Positions 18,537 to 27,954 are shown, numbered from the stretch's first letter. The stretch: DNA of 64,000 nt from Methylobacterium pseudosasicola (GCF_900114535.1 NZ_FOTK01000007.1:62001-126000), one strand, 5' to 3'. Notes: generated by a model from the letters alone, not told the origin. Program-made: numbers and translations.

Positions 18537-20156
18537 TCAACGGGCCGCCGCCAGCGCCTCGAACGCCGCCGCGACCCCGGCTGCCCCCGGATCCTCCACG
18601 CCGGCGAGATCCGCAGCCGCGAGGTAGCTGGAACGGCCGGTGGCGGCGCGGTCCATCCGGGCCGTGGCGGCGGCCCCTGAGCGGGCGGCAGCCGCGGCGG
18701 CGTCGAGGCCGCCGGCTTGCAGCGCATTGAGCGCCGGGATTAGCGAGTCCAGCAGCGTGCGGTCGCCCGGGCCGGCGCCGCCGTAGTTGCGCACCCGGGC
18801 CACGCCCTGGGCCAGGGCGTCGGGCCAGGCGGTGCCGTCCGTGAGCGCGGACGCGGTGGCGGCGAAGAAGATCGAGGCCAGCACGCCGCTGGAGCCGCCG
18901 ACGGCGCGGCCGATCCGCTCGGCGAGCGCGCGGCACAGGGCGGGCGGATCGGCCTGGGGCAGCCGGTCGAGATCCGCCGCGACCGCCCGGGCCGCGCCCG
19001 CGAAGGTCGTGCCGGTGTCGCCGTCGCCGACCTTCGCGTCGAGGGCGTTCAGCGCCACCTCGGCGGCGATGAGGGCCCGCGTCACGGCGGCGATCCGGGC
19101 GGCCACGATCGGATCCCGCGACGGCGTGAAGGCCTCGCCCGCCAGTCCCTCCGGGATCGGGCGCAGGACCGGCGGGGCGATCCGCACCGCGCCGGGCCAA
19201 GCCGGAAGGGGCACCGGCGCCAGGAGGGCTTCTTCGAGCACATCGTCCAGGGGCAGGATCGACAGCGAGGCGCCGTGCATGTCGAGCGCCGTCATCAGCG
19301 GCGCCGGGCCGAGGAGCAGGCGCACCCGCCGGCCGAGTTCGGTGGCCAGGACGGCCTGGGTCAGGACCTGCATCTCCAAGGCTGTGGCCGAACCGAGATT
19401 GTTGACCAGCAGCGCCAGCGGGTCTGCGCCCGAAAAACGTTCGGTCATCAGCCGCGCCAGATCGCCCGCCTGCGGCAGCGTGATCCGCTCGACCCCCGGC
19501 TCGCCGTGGATGCCGAGGCCGAGCTCGGCCTGCCCTTCGGCCAGGCGTTCGCTGCGCGGCGAGCCGGGGATGGTGGCGGTGGAGACCGCGATGCCGAGCG
19601 ACTGGGCGGAGGCCGCAACCCGGCGGGCGAGAGCCGCCACCGTCTCGAGCGGTGCGCCGGCCTCGGCGGCATGACCCGCGATCTTATGGACGAACAAGGT
19701 GCCGGCCACGCCCCGGGGCTGCTTCGCCTCCCGCAGCGCGATGTCGTCGGCCACGATCACGGTCTCGACCTTTTTCCCAAGCGCCCGGGCGCGTTCGGCG
19801 GCGAGGCCGAAGTTGAGGCGGTCGCCCGCATAGTTTTTGATGATCAGCAGGCAGCCGGCCGGCCCGGTCACCGCCAGGATGCCGGCGAGAACCGCGTCGA
19901 CGCTGGGCGAGGCGAAGACATCGCCGCACACCGCCGCGCTCAGCATGCCCGGACCGACGAAGCCGGCATGGGCTGGCTCATGGCCTGAGCCGCCGCCGGA
20001 GATCACCGCGACCTTGCCGGGATCGATCTCGGCCCGCAGCACCACGCGGATCCCGGGATCGCCGTCGAGCCGGGCGAGGCGGCCGCCGCTGGCGGCCAGC
20101 AGGCCCGCGATGGCGTCGGTGACCAGGGTGGCGCGGGTCTCGATGAAATGGGCCAT
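18537..20156 (-). CDS. Dihydroxyacetone kinase, ATP-dependent, DhaK-DhaL single chain
   Basis: The 539-residue protein fuses both dihydroxyacetone kinase domains. The DhaK part (residues 1-330) has GGGSGHEPAHAGFVGPGML and the substrate-linking His217 in GLGIHGEPG, which forms a hemiaminal with dihydroxyacetone. The DhaL part (from about 345) has the metal/ATP-binding aspartates in DAKVGDGDTGTTFAGA. This layout is that of ATP-dependent kinases, not of the three-subunit PTS-dependent DhaKLM. The product is dihydroxyacetone phosphate. It is the last gene of an operon that starts with ugpC-like and encodes an ABC importer, so the transported compound is probably dihydroxyacetone, glycerol or a related polyol. 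Other trioses or tetroses are possible. Confidence 0.88.
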   Translation of the reverse strand: MAHFIETRATLVTDAIAGLLAASGGRLARLDGDPGIRVVLRAEIDPGKVAVISGGGSGHEPAHAGFVGPGMLSAAVCGDVFASPSVDAVLAGILAVTGPAGCLLIIKNYAGDRLNFGLAAERARALGKKVETVIVADDIALREAKQPRGVAGTLFVHKIAGHAAEAGAPLETVAALARRVAASAQSLGIAVSTATIPGSPRSERLAEGQAELGLGIHGEPGVERITLPQAGDLARLMTERFSGADPLALLVNNLGSATALEMQVLTQAVLATELGRRVRLLLGPAPLMTALDMHGASLSILPLDDVLEEALLAPVPLPAWPGAVRIAPPVLRPIPEGLAGEAFTPSRDPIVAARIAAVTRALIAAEVALNALDAKVGDGDTGTTFAGAARAVAADLDRLPQADPPALCRALAERIGRAVGGSSGVLASIFFAATASALTDGTAWPDALAQGVARVRNYGGAGPGDRTLLDSLIPALNALQAGGLDAAAAAARSGAAATARMDRAATGRSSYLAAADLAGVEDPGAAGVAAAFEALAAAR

Positions 20157-20231
20157 GGCGTGACCTTCTGCGATCGCGGTTCGCAGGTGTCTCCCTGCGC
20201 GCCGTCACAGCGGCTTGTCTGAGCAATCGCG

Positions 20232-20255
20232 GCCGCCGGCGCAACGGCCGGCGGC
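20232..20255. other. Perfect intergenic hairpin before the dihydroxyacetone kinase gene
   Basis: GCCGCCGGC pairs perfectly with GCCGGCGGC around a six-base loop. It lies in the 120-base gap between the second permease and the kinase gene on the same strand. There is no T-run, so RNA processing, stabilisation of the upstream mRNA or partial attenuation is more likely than full termination. Confidence 0.45.
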
Positions 20256-20276
20256 AGGTTTCCTCGGCGTCCTGAC

Positions 20277-21215
20277 CTATTCCTTCACGGCGCCGGTGAG
20301 GGCGGAGACGTAATACTCGACGAAGAACGAGTAGAGGATCACCAGCGGCAGGGAGCCGAGCAGGGCGCCGGCCATCAGCGAGCCCCACTTGTAGACGTCG
20401 CCATCCACGAACTCGCTGACCACCGCGATCGGCACGGTCTTGTTCTGCGTCGAGGACAGGAAGGTCAGCGCGTAGATGAACTCGTTCCAGCAGAGCGTCA
20501 GGGAAAAAATCCCGGCCGAGATCAGGCCCGGGAAGGCGAGCGGCAGGATGATCTTGGTCAGGATCTGCCAGCGGCTCGCGCCGTCCATCAGCGCGCATTC
20601 CTCCAGTTCGTAGGGGATGGTCTTGAAGTAGCCCATCAGCAGCCAAGTCGAGAACGGGATCAGGATGGTCGGATAGGCCAGGATCAGGGCGATCGGCGAG
20701 TCGAACAGTCCGTAGGCCTGGATGATCGTGGCGAGCGGGATAAACAGGATCGAGGGCGGCACGAGGTAGGCGAGGAAGATCGCGGCGCCGACCCAGCCCG
20801 CGCCGTTGAAGCGGACGCGCACGCAGGCATAGGCCGCGAGCACGCTGGCGAACAGCGACAGGATCGTGGCGGCGACCGACACGTACATCGTGTTCCAGAG
20901 CCAGCGCGGATACTGGGTCTCGAACAGCAGCTTGTTGATGTGCTTCAGCGTCGGATCCACCACCCAGAACGGGTTGAACCGCTCCATGTCGATCAGCTGC
21001 TCGTCCGGTTTGATCGCCGTCAGCGCCATCCAGTAGAACGGGAAGAGCAGCACCACGAGGATGATGAGGAGCGGCAGGTAGGTGGTCACGAGCCGCCGGG
21101 GCAGCCGCTCGAGATAGGCCATTCCCTCGCTGTCGTCGGTCAGCCCGGCGGGGCGGGCCGCGATCACGGGTGCGAGGCGCGGGTCGGCATGGGCGGGTGG
21201 AGCGGGCGCGCTCAT
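20277..21215 (-). CDS. Carbohydrate ABC transporter permease (MalG/UgpE type)
   Basis: The 312-residue protein has six predicted spans and the family 1 sugar-permease layout, opening its first span with YLPLLIILVVLLFPFYWMALTA. The EAA loop is EECALMDGASRWQILTKIILPLAFPG. The ATG at 21215 is favoured because it overlaps the upstream permease stop as ATGA (21212-21215), a sign of translational coupling. It is the second channel subunit of the importer encoded by this operon. The ligand is addressed under the kinase gene that ends the operon. Confidence 0.89.
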   Translation of the reverse strand: MSAPAPPAHADPRLAPVIAARPAGLTDDSEGMAYLERLPRRLVTTYLPLLIILVVLLFPFYWMALTAIKPDEQLIDMERFNPFWVVDPTLKHINKLLFETQYPRWLWNTMYVSVAATILSLFASVLAAYACVRVRFNGAGWVGAAIFLAYLVPPSILFIPLATIIQAYGLFDSPIALILAYPTILIPFSTWLLMGYFKTIPYELEECALMDGASRWQILTKIILPLAFPGLISAGIFSLTLCWNEFIYALTFLSSTQNKTVPIAVVSEFVDGDVYKWGSLMAGALLGSLPLVILYSFFVEYYVSALTGAVKE

Positions 21216-22168
21216 CGGTCGGTTCCCCCGGATTGCCAGGCCCGGCGCTGGAGGCCGAACCACGAGATGCCGATCGCGGCGAGCAGGAACGGCACCATCG
21301 CGGTGGCGATCGCCGCGCCCTCGCCGAGCGTCCCGGAGAGGATGCCGCGCTGATACGACAGGGTCGCCATCAGGTGCGTGGCGTTGACCGGGCCGCCCCG
21401 GGTCATCGCCCAGATCAGCTGGAAGTCGGTGAAGGTGAACAGCACCGAGAAGGTCATCACCACGGCGATGATCGGCGTCAGCAGCGGCAAGGTGATGCGG
21501 GAAAAAATCTGCCAGTTCGAGGCGCCGTCGAGCGTCGCGGCCTCGTAGAGCGAGGGCGAGACCGTCTGGAGCCCGGCGAGCAGCGTGATCGCGATGAACG
21601 GCACGCCGCGCCAGATATTGGCGAAGATCACGCAGGCCCGCGCCATGGTGGGCTCACCGAGGAAGTCGATGTTGCCGTCGATGACTCCGAGATGGCGCAG
21701 CGACCACGAGATGATCGAGAACTGGCTATCGAAGATCCACCAGAACGCGATCGCCGAGAGGACGGTGGGCACCACGAACGGGATCAGCACGATCGACCGG
21801 ACGATCGACTTGAACGGCATGTTCTTGTTGAGAAGAAGCGCCAGGTAGAGGCCGACCGCGAACTTCACCACCGACGCCACGGCCGTGTACAGGCAGGTGT
21901 TGAACACCGAGATCCAGAACACGTCGTCGTCCCAGAGCCAGGCGTAGTTCTCCAAGCCGATGAAGACGCCCTCCCGGCCGATCCGGGTATTGGTGAAGGA
22001 CAGCCAGATGCCCTTCAGCAGCGGATAGGCGAGGAACAGGCCGAGGATCAGCGCCGTCGGCAGCATGAACCAGAAGCCCGCCCAGCCGCGGCTGGCGCGC
22101 AGGCGTTGCCATCCTGAGCGCGTCGGGACCGCGAGCGGGGCAGGCTGGGTCAGGGCCGTGTGCGCCAT
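21212..22168 (-). CDS. Sugar ABC transporter permease (MalF/UgpA type)
   Basis: The 318-residue protein has six predicted spans, a first span in GFWFMLPTALILGLFLAYPLLKGIWLSFT, and the EAA loop YEAATLDGASNWQIFSRITLPLLTP. Together with the MalG-type subunit it forms the membrane channel. The start at 22168 is chosen since the preceding 31 residues of the frame are Pro/Arg-rich and overlap nothing useful; GAGGCGAACCC precedes the ATG. It lies 52 bases downstream of the binding-protein gene. Confidence 0.89.
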   Translation of the reverse strand: MAHTALTQPAPLAVPTRSGWQRLRASRGWAGFWFMLPTALILGLFLAYPLLKGIWLSFTNTRIGREGVFIGLENYAWLWDDDVFWISVFNTCLYTAVASVVKFAVGLYLALLLNKNMPFKSIVRSIVLIPFVVPTVLSAIAFWWIFDSQFSIISWSLRHLGVIDGNIDFLGEPTMARACVIFANIWRGVPFIAITLLAGLQTVSPSLYEAATLDGASNWQIFSRITLPLLTPIIAVVMTFSVLFTFTDFQLIWAMTRGGPVNATHLMATLSYQRGILSGTLGEGAAIATAMVPFLLAAIGISWFGLQRRAWQSGGTDR

Positions 22169-22220
22169 GGGTTCGCCTCGGGATCGAGGCCGCGGGCGGG
22201 GCGCCCGCGGCCAGCCGCGT

Positions 22221-23531
22221 TCAGGTGTTGCGGAAGATGCGCTGGGCCGCGCGCTCGGCATTGCGGATCGCGGTCTTCACGTCCTCCCGGCCGGTGCAGT
22301 GGCTCGCGAACATGTCGACCACGACGAAGTCGGCGAGCACCGCGGCGATGCGCTCGCTCACCGGCGCCTGGCCGCCGGCCGCGAGCGACCGCCGTCCCGC
22401 CTCGGCAAAGACCGCGTTCTTCGGATCGCTCGTCCAGATCGGGTTCTTGGGGTAGTTCGACAGCGGCTCACAGAGGTAGCCCTGCGCCCCCTCGATCCAC
22501 GGACCGTAGTTCGAAGCCTCCATCATGAAGGCGATGAACGCCTTACAGGCGTTGGGTGCCTTCGAATACTTGAACGCCAGAATCGGGAAGGCGAGCTGGA
22601 ACTCGGTGGGTTTGCCGGCGGGACCGATCGGCCAGACAGCGTGGTCCATGTCCTCGGCGAGCTTCGGGTTGTCCTTCTTGGCAGCGGCGTAGATCGAGAT
22701 GCCGTTGTGGGTGAGGTACAGATCGCCCGCCAGGAACGCCTTGTTGTTCGAGGAATCGTTCCAGGACACGGTTCCGGGCACGAAGGTCTCGTACATCGAC
22801 TTGACGTATTCGAGCGCCTTGGCGGTCTCGGGCGAGTTGATCACGATCTTCTCATTGGCGTCGACCAGGTTGCCGCCATGGGACCAGAGCGCCCAGTGGC
22901 ACCAGGTGTTGGCGTCGCCGGTGGCGTGACCGAGGGCGAAGCCGGCCGGGGTGTTGTTCTTCTTGAGCGCCCGGCACAGTTCGAGGAAGCCGGCGGTATC
23001 CTCGGGGAACTTGCTGAACCCGGCCTTCTGCATGGCCGAGATGCGGTAGTTCGGGTAGCCGCCGTTGAAGCCCACGGGAATCGCGATCCACTTGCCCTTG
23101 ACCTTGCCGTAGGCCTCCGCCGACGGGAACCAGGGGCCGTACTTCTTGGCCAGGGATTCAGCGACGTCCTCCAGCGGCAGGCACTTGTCCGGGAACAGGG
23201 CCGGGAACGAGAACAGGCCCCAGACCATGTCGGGACCCTGCCCGGTATTGGCCGCCACCGATGCCTTGGGCTGGATGTCGTCGAAGGATTCGTTGGTGAC
23301 CGAGACTTTGACGCCGGTCGCCTTGGTGAAGGCGTCGACCATGCGCAGGAACGCCTCGTCCTCGCTGGGGATGAAGCGCTTCCAGCGCAGCACCGACAGG
23401 CTGGCCCCGGGCTCCGGCTTCCATTCGGCGGTCTGGGCCCAGGCCCGGGCGAAGCCGAGGAGATCGGCGCCGGCGGCGAGGCCGGTCGCGGCGGCGCCCG
23501 CCAGGAGGGATCGGCGGTCGAGTTTGGACAT
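22221..23531 (-). CDS. ABC transporter extracellular solute-binding protein, family 1
   Basis: The 436-residue protein starts with a twin-arginine-type signal (DRRSLLAGAAATGLAAGADLLGFARA) and continues with a family 1 solute-binding fold: LSVLRWKRFIPSEDEAFLRMVDAFTKATGVKV near the N terminus of the mature protein, and WIAIPVGFNGGYPNYRISAM in the middle. Several Trp and Tyr residues suggest a polyol or sugar pocket. It works in the periplasm with the two permeases downstream and the UgpC-type ATPase upstream. The ATG at 23531 opens directly before the Tat motif; a longer start would overlap the ATPase gene. Confidence 0.88.
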   Translation of the reverse strand: MSKLDRRSLLAGAAATGLAAGADLLGFARAWAQTAEWKPEPGASLSVLRWKRFIPSEDEAFLRMVDAFTKATGVKVSVTNESFDDIQPKASVAANTGQGPDMVWGLFSFPALFPDKCLPLEDVAESLAKKYGPWFPSAEAYGKVKGKWIAIPVGFNGGYPNYRISAMQKAGFSKFPEDTAGFLELCRALKKNNTPAGFALGHATGDANTWCHWALWSHGGNLVDANEKIVINSPETAKALEYVKSMYETFVPGTVSWNDSSNNKAFLAGDLYLTHNGISIYAAAKKDNPKLAEDMDHAVWPIGPAGKPTEFQLAFPILAFKYSKAPNACKAFIAFMMEASNYGPWIEGAQGYLCEPLSNYPKNPIWTSDPKNAVFAEAGRRSLAAGGQAPVSERIAAVLADFVVVDMFASHCTGREDVKTAIRNAERAAQRIFRNT

Positions 23532-23586
23532 CGTGGCGTCACTCCCTGGGTGGATCGGTCCGCCGGGGACCGGGTTCGGCGGCGCG

Positions 23587-24648
23587 TCAGGTCGGCAGGC
23601 GCCGGCCCGTCTCGGCATCGAAGAAGTGCACACGGTTCGGCCGCAGGTGGACGGTCTCGCCCGGCCCCTCGCTGACGCGCTCGCGCAGCACGCAGGTGAA
23701 GTCCTGGCCCTCGGCCCGCACCGCCAGCATCGTCTCGGAGCCGGTGGGCTCGACCACCACGACCTCGGCGGCGATCCCGTCCGGCGCGAGGTCGAAATGC
23801 TCGGGCCGCATCCCGAGGACCAGCTTGCGGCCCTCGGCGCCGGCCGGCGCCTCGGTCAGGGGGATGATCAGCCCCGTATCGGCAGCGAAGACCAGGTGGC
23901 CGTTCCGGCGCACCGTGCCGTGCACGAAATTCATCGCGGGCGATCCGATGAAGCCCGCCACGAACAGGTTGTCGGGCCGGTCGTAGAGCTCCAGCGGCGG
24001 GCCGATCTGCTCGACCACGCCGTCATGCATCACCACGATCCGATCGGCCATGGTCATGGCCTCGATCTGGTCGTGGGTGACGTAGATGGTCGTGGTCTTC
24101 AGGCGCTGGTGCAGCTCCTTGATCTCGGTGCGCATCGCCACGCGTAGCTTGGCGTCGAGGTTCGAGAGCGGCTCGTCGAACAGGAAGACCTGCGGATCGC
24201 GCACGATGGCTCGCCCCATGGCGACGCGCTGGCGCTGCCCGCCGGAGAGCTGGCGCGGGTAGCGGTCGAGGAGATGCGTCAGCCCGAGGATCTGCGCGGC
24301 CTTGCTGACCCGCGTGTCGATCTCGGCCGATCCGGCTTTCCTGATCCGCATGGAGAACGCCATGTTCTCGCGGACCGTGAGATGCGGATAGAGCGCGTAG
24401 TTCTGGAACACCATCGCGATGTCCCGCTCCTTGGGCGGGACATCATTGACCACACGCTCGCCGATACGGATCTCGCCGCCGGAGATATTCTCCAGCCCGG
24501 CGATCATGCGCAGCAAGGTCGACTTTCCGCAGCCCGAAGGCCCGACCAGGATCACGAACTCGCCGTCCCGTATATCTACGGAGACGCCGTGGAGGACGTT
24601 CGTCGACCCGAAAGCCTTGCGAACCTCGCGGATTCCCACCGAGGCCAT
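23587..24648 (-). CDS. Sugar ABC transporter ATP-binding protein (UgpC/MalK type)
   Basis: The 353-residue ATPase has Walker [10 protein letters not shown] near residue 37, the Q-loop in [12 protein letters not shown], the signature [14 protein letters not shown], Walker [13 protein letters not shown] and the switch His in [10 protein letters not shown]. The C-terminal TOBE/OB domain from about residue 235 is usual for UgpC/MalK proteins and can bind regulatory partners. It is the first gene of a five-gene leftward operon: ATPase, binding protein, two permeases, dihydroxyacetone kinase. Confidence 0.92.
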   Translation of the reverse strand: MASVGIREVRKAFGSTNVLHGVSVDIRDGEFVILVGPSGCGKSTLLRMIAGLENISGGEIRIGERVVNDVPPKERDIAMVFQNYALYPHLTVRENMAFSMRIRKAGSAEIDTRVSKAAQILGLTHLLDRYPRQLSGGQRQRVAMGRAIVRDPQVFLFDEPLSNLDAKLRVAMRTEIKELHQRLKTTTIYVTHDQIEAMTMADRIVVMHDGVVEQIGPPLELYDRPDNLFVAGFIGSPAMNFVHGTVRRNGHLVFAADTGLIIPLTEAPAGAEGRKLVLGMRPEHFDLAPDGIAAEVVVVEPTGSETMLAVRAEGQDFTCVLRERVSEGPGETVHLRPNRVHFFDAETGRRLPT

Positions 24649-25015
24649 GCTTCCTCCCGATCAGGGTCGCTCTGACGGCGACTCCTCTGGAAGCAGTACA
24701 CGGGAGCGCTTTTCGGAAAGCAAGCCGACGGCATCTGAATTTTAAATCATAGCTCGCTTCTGTCAGGGTCTTCCCTATGGATTTTTTGTGCAGGTGATGG
24801 GATTACGCGCGGAGTCGTCCTGAAGAGCGACTCATCCGGACCACCGCATTGGATCGGTGACGAGGCTGCCGGCATGAAACATTCTGCCGGCGCTCGAATC
24901 GAAGCTGGGTGCTAAGGCGGCTCATGCCGGCCCCGCTGGCGGCGCACTGTCCAGGACGGATCGCGCGCGGACCAGCGAGGCGAAAGACCAAAAAATTCCG
25001 AGGGATGAGGACAGC
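24649..25015. promoter_or_regulatory. Divergent intergenic region between polyol-importer and XylX-like operons
   Basis: No gene is seen in these 367 bases. An AT-rich patch at about 24735-24790 is the best place for the promoter of the leftward importer operon. GAGTCG/CGACTC with a ten-base loop lies near 24810-24833. GAGG about eight bases before 25016 is the likely ribosome-binding site of the rightward gene. No operator can be assigned. Confidence 0.4.
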
Positions 25016-26209
25016 ATGGCATTATCCGGTCTGAGCGCCCGCGAGATCCTGCCCGACGATGCCGGTCGCGGCGCCCTGGTCGGCCGGGTGTGGCGCCCGG
25101 ATGTGAACGGTCCGAGCGTCGTGGCGATCCGGCCGGATCCAGACGGCGCGATGCGGGTCGTGGACATCACCGCCCGATTTCCCACCGTCAGCGACCTGTG
25201 CGAGGCGCCGGACCCCGCCGCGGCCTTGCGTTCCGCCGAGGGCGCGGATCTCGGCAGCCTCGACGCGATCGTCGCCAACACCCCGCCCGACAGCCGCGAT
25301 GCCGGGCGTCCGTGGCTCCTCGCCCCGGTGGACCTCCAGGCGCTGAAGGCCGCCGGCGTCACCTTCGCGACCTCCATGCTGGAGCGGGTCATCGAGGAGC
25401 GGGCCCGGGGCGATCTCGCCGCCGCTTCGGCGATCCGCGCCGAGGTCGAGCGCCTGGTCGGCCGCGACCTGCGCCGGCTGAAGCCCGGCTCGCAGGAAGC
25501 CATGGCGCTCAAGGAGGTGCTGGTCGCCCAGGGCGCCTGGAGCCAGTATCTCGAGGTTGGAATCGGACCGGATGCCGAGATCTTCACCAAGGCGCAGCCG
25601 CTCTCCGCGGTCGGCTGCGGCGCCGATGCCGGGCTGCACCCGGATTCGCACTGGAACAACCCCGAGCCCGAGGTGGCCCTGGCGGTCTCGTCCAAACAGA
25701 GGATGGTGGGTGCGACGCTCGCCAACGACGTGAACCTGCGGGACTTCGAAGGACGGTCTGCGCTGCTGCTCGGTAAGGCGAAGGATAACAACGCCTCCTG
25801 CGCCCTCGGGCCGTTCCTTCGCCTGTTCGACGAAACCTTTGGCCTCGACGACATCCGGCGGACCACCGTAACCCTCGAAGTAACTGGGACCGATGGGTTC
25901 CGGATGGAGGGCACCTCGCCGCTGGCCGAGATCAGCCGCGATCCGGAGGAGCTGGTCGCAGCCCTGATGGGGCGCACGCACGATTATCCCGATGGCGCGA
26001 TCCTGCTGCTCGGCACCATGTTCGCGCCGATCCAGGACCGGCACGGGCCGGGCCTCGGCTTCACCCATGCGGAGAACGACCGCGTGGTGGTGGCGAGCCC
26101 GGAACTCGGCCGCCTCGTCAACCGGATGCGCCCCTGCGACGCCTGCGAGCCCTGGACGTTCGGCGCCCGCGCGCTGATGCGCAACCTCGCGGCGCGCGGG
26201 ATTCTGTGA
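25016..26209 (+). CDS. FAH-superfamily 2-keto-3-deoxy-pentonate dehydratase-like (XylX type)
   Basis: The 397-residue protein belongs to the fumarylacetoacetate hydrolase superfamily and closely resembles, from memory, Caulobacter XylX, which dehydrates 2-keto-3-deoxy-D-xylonate to alpha-ketoglutarate semialdehyde in the oxidative xylose pathway. Shared features include LLAPVDLQALKAAGVTFATSMLERVIEERARGD, a metal-binding Glu pair in NNPEPEVAL, NDVNLRDFEGRSALLL.KAKDNNASCA and LGTMFAPIQDR. At this length it is longer than diketo-acid hydrolases of the same superfamily (about 285). Its stop overlaps the following flavoprotein gene's GTG. A dehydratase of the XylD type lies 12 kb away, but no semialdehyde dehydrogenase is present, so the pathway is incomplete here. 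Confidence 0.8.
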   Translation: MALSGLSAREILPDDAGRGALVGRVWRPDVNGPSVVAIRPDPDGAMRVVDITARFPTVSDLCEAPDPAAALRSAEGADLGSLDAIVANTPPDSRDAGRPWLLAPVDLQALKAAGVTFATSMLERVIEERARGDLAAASAIRAEVERLVGRDLRRLKPGSQEAMALKEVLVAQGAWSQYLEVGIGPDAEIFTKAQPLSAVGCGADAGLHPDSHWNNPEPEVALAVSSKQRMVGATLANDVNLRDFEGRSALLLGKAKDNNASCALGPFLRLFDETFGLDDIRRTTVTLEVTGTDGFRMEGTSPLAEISRDPEELVAALMGRTHDYPDGAILLLGTMFAPIQDRHGPGLGFTHAENDRVVVASPELGRLVNRMRPCDACEPWTFGARALMRNLAARGIL

Positions 26210-27615
26210 CAGAGGCTCGCGCTGAAGCTCCCCGGAACACGCCGATGACAGAAGCCGAATCCATCCTCGCGCGTCTCTCCGACATCGTCGGGCCGTCCGG
26301 CGTCATCACCGGCGAAGAATTGCTCGGCCGCTCGGCGAACTGGACCCGGCCGACCGAGCCCTGCGCAGCGCTCGCCCTGGTCCGGCCGCGCAACACAACC
26401 GAGACGAGCGCCGTGATGGCGGCCTGTCACGCAGCCGGTGTCGCGGTGGTCCCGCGCGGCGGCGCGACCGGTCTCGTCGACGGCACCCTCTGCGCCCCGG
26501 ACGAGATCACCCTGTCCACCGAGCGCATGACCGGCATCGAGCCAGTCGATCCGCTGGGCATGACCGTGGTGGTCGGCACCGGCGCCACCATCGAGAGCGT
26601 GCAGAACGCGGCCACGGAGAGCGGCCTGTTCTTCCCCCTCGATCTCGGAGCCCGCGGATCGGCCACGATCGGCGGCGCAATCTCGACCAATGCCGGCGGC
26701 CTGCGCGTGCTGCGCTATGGCATGATGCGCGAGATGGTGCTGGGTCTGGAGGCGGTGCTCGCCGACGGCACGGTGGTCTCGTCGATGCGGCCGCTGATCA
26801 AGAACAACACCGGCCTGGACCTGAAACAGATCTTCGTCGGCACCGAAGGGACGCTCGGCATCGTCACCCGCGCCGTCCTGCGGCTTCGCCCGGAGCCGGC
26901 CGGATACGCCACCGCGCTGATCGCCTGCCCGGGGGTGGATGACGGCGCCCGGGTCCTGCGCGCCGCCCAGAGCGCGTTCCAGGGGCGCGTGTCATCCTTC
27001 GAGGGCCTCTGGCCGGATTTCTATCAGGTGATGACCGCCCCCGGTCGGGCGACGGCGCCGCTGAGCTACGACTATCCGTTCTACGCCATCATCGAGGTCG
27101 AGTGCGTGCCGGAGGAATCCGACCGGTTCCTCGGCCTCCTCGAAGGCCTGATGGGTGAGGGCACGATCCTCGACGCGGCGGTGGCCTCCTCGGAGGAGCA
27201 GCGCCGGGGGATGTGGCGCATCCGCGACCGGGTCGAGCACCTGAACGCCGACAGGATCGAGCGCGCCTTCGACGTCAGCGTGCCGCTCTCGAAGATGGAC
27301 GGCTACGTCCGGGCGACGCTTGAGCGCCTGGCGGCAATCCCAGGCTGCCGCGCGGTGGTCTACGGGCATATCGGCGACAACAACCTGCACTGGAACACGA
27401 CCCGCCTCGACCCCGCGGGCAACGCCGCCATCGACGCGGCGATCTACGCACCGCTGGCCGAGCTGAACGGCTCGGTCTCGGCCGAGCACGGCATCGGCCT
27501 GGAGAAGCGCGGCAAGCTGCCCCTGTCGCGCTCCCCGGAGGAAATCGGCGCTATGCGGTTGATCAAGCGCGCGCTCGACCCGGACAACCGGCTGAACCCG
27601 GGCAAGATTTTCTGA
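26206..27615 (+). CDS. FAD-linked D-2-hydroxyacid dehydrogenase (D-2-hydroxyglutarate/D-lactate type)
   Basis: The 469-residue flavoprotein has an N-terminal FAD_binding_4 domain (VVPRGGATGLVDGTL, then STNAGGLRVLRYGMMREMVLGLEAVL and GTEGTLGIVTRAVLRLRP). Its C-terminal FAD-oxidase domain ends in the metal-site motif YGHIGDNNLHWN, SAEHGIGLEKR and DPDNRLNPGKIF. Such enzymes oxidise D-2-hydroxyglutarate, D-lactate or related acids with a quinone or electron-transfer flavoprotein. The GTG at 26206 overlaps the upstream stop by four bases; an ATG at 26245 is an equally reasonable start. It probably forms one transcript with the XylX-like gene and the downstream DUF167 gene. Confidence 0.86.
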   Translation: MTEARAEAPRNTPMTEAESILARLSDIVGPSGVITGEELLGRSANWTRPTEPCAALALVRPRNTTETSAVMAACHAAGVAVVPRGGATGLVDGTLCAPDEITLSTERMTGIEPVDPLGMTVVVGTGATIESVQNAATESGLFFPLDLGARGSATIGGAISTNAGGLRVLRYGMMREMVLGLEAVLADGTVVSSMRPLIKNNTGLDLKQIFVGTEGTLGIVTRAVLRLRPEPAGYATALIACPGVDDGARVLRAAQSAFQGRVSSFEGLWPDFYQVMTAPGRATAPLSYDYPFYAIIEVECVPEESDRFLGLLEGLMGEGTILDAAVASSEEQRRGMWRIRDRVEHLNADRIERAFDVSVPLSKMDGYVRATLERLAAIPGCRAVVYGHIGDNNLHWNTTRLDPAGNAAIDAAIYAPLAELNGSVSAEHGIGLEKRGKLPLSRSPEEIGAMRLIKRALDPDNRLNPGKIF

Positions 27616-27626
27616 AGGCCGGTTCG

Positions 27627-27914
27627 ATGGCGGCGATCCGGCTGGCCGTGCGTCTCACGCCGCGCGGCGGGCGCGATGCGGCGGATGGCTGGGCGCGAGA
27701 CGAGAAAGGCCAGCCTTATCTCAAGGCGCGGGTTTCCGCGCCGCCGGTCGATGGCGCCGCCAATGCGGCGCTCGAAAAGATGATCGCCAAAGCGCTCAAG
27801 ATCGGCCGCAGCTCGGTCCGGATCGCCGCCGGCGACCAAAGCCGACTGAAGATTTTGGAGATCGACGGTATTACCCAGGCCGATCTCGATCGTACGTTCG
27901 GTGCGCCGGAGTGA
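27627..27914 (+). CDS. DUF167/YggU-family small protein
   Basis: The 95-residue protein is a full-length DUF167 domain: IRLAVRLTPRGGRDAADGW, then YLKARVSAPPVDGAANAALEKMIAKAL and a final VRIAAGDQSRLKILEIDG. The signature V(S)APPVDGxANxAL is diagnostic. The function of this widespread family is not established. It starts 11 bases after the flavoprotein gene and is convergent with the BKACE gene 40 bases beyond. Its position behind catabolic genes is probably incidental. Confidence 0.88.
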   Translation: MAAIRLAVRLTPRGGRDAADGWARDEKGQPYLKARVSAPPVDGAANAALEKMIAKALKIGRSSVRIAAGDQSRLKILEIDGITQADLDRTFGAPE

Positions 27915-27954
27915 ACAACGGGCCGAGATTGATCCATCCCGGCCCGAACGCTCC

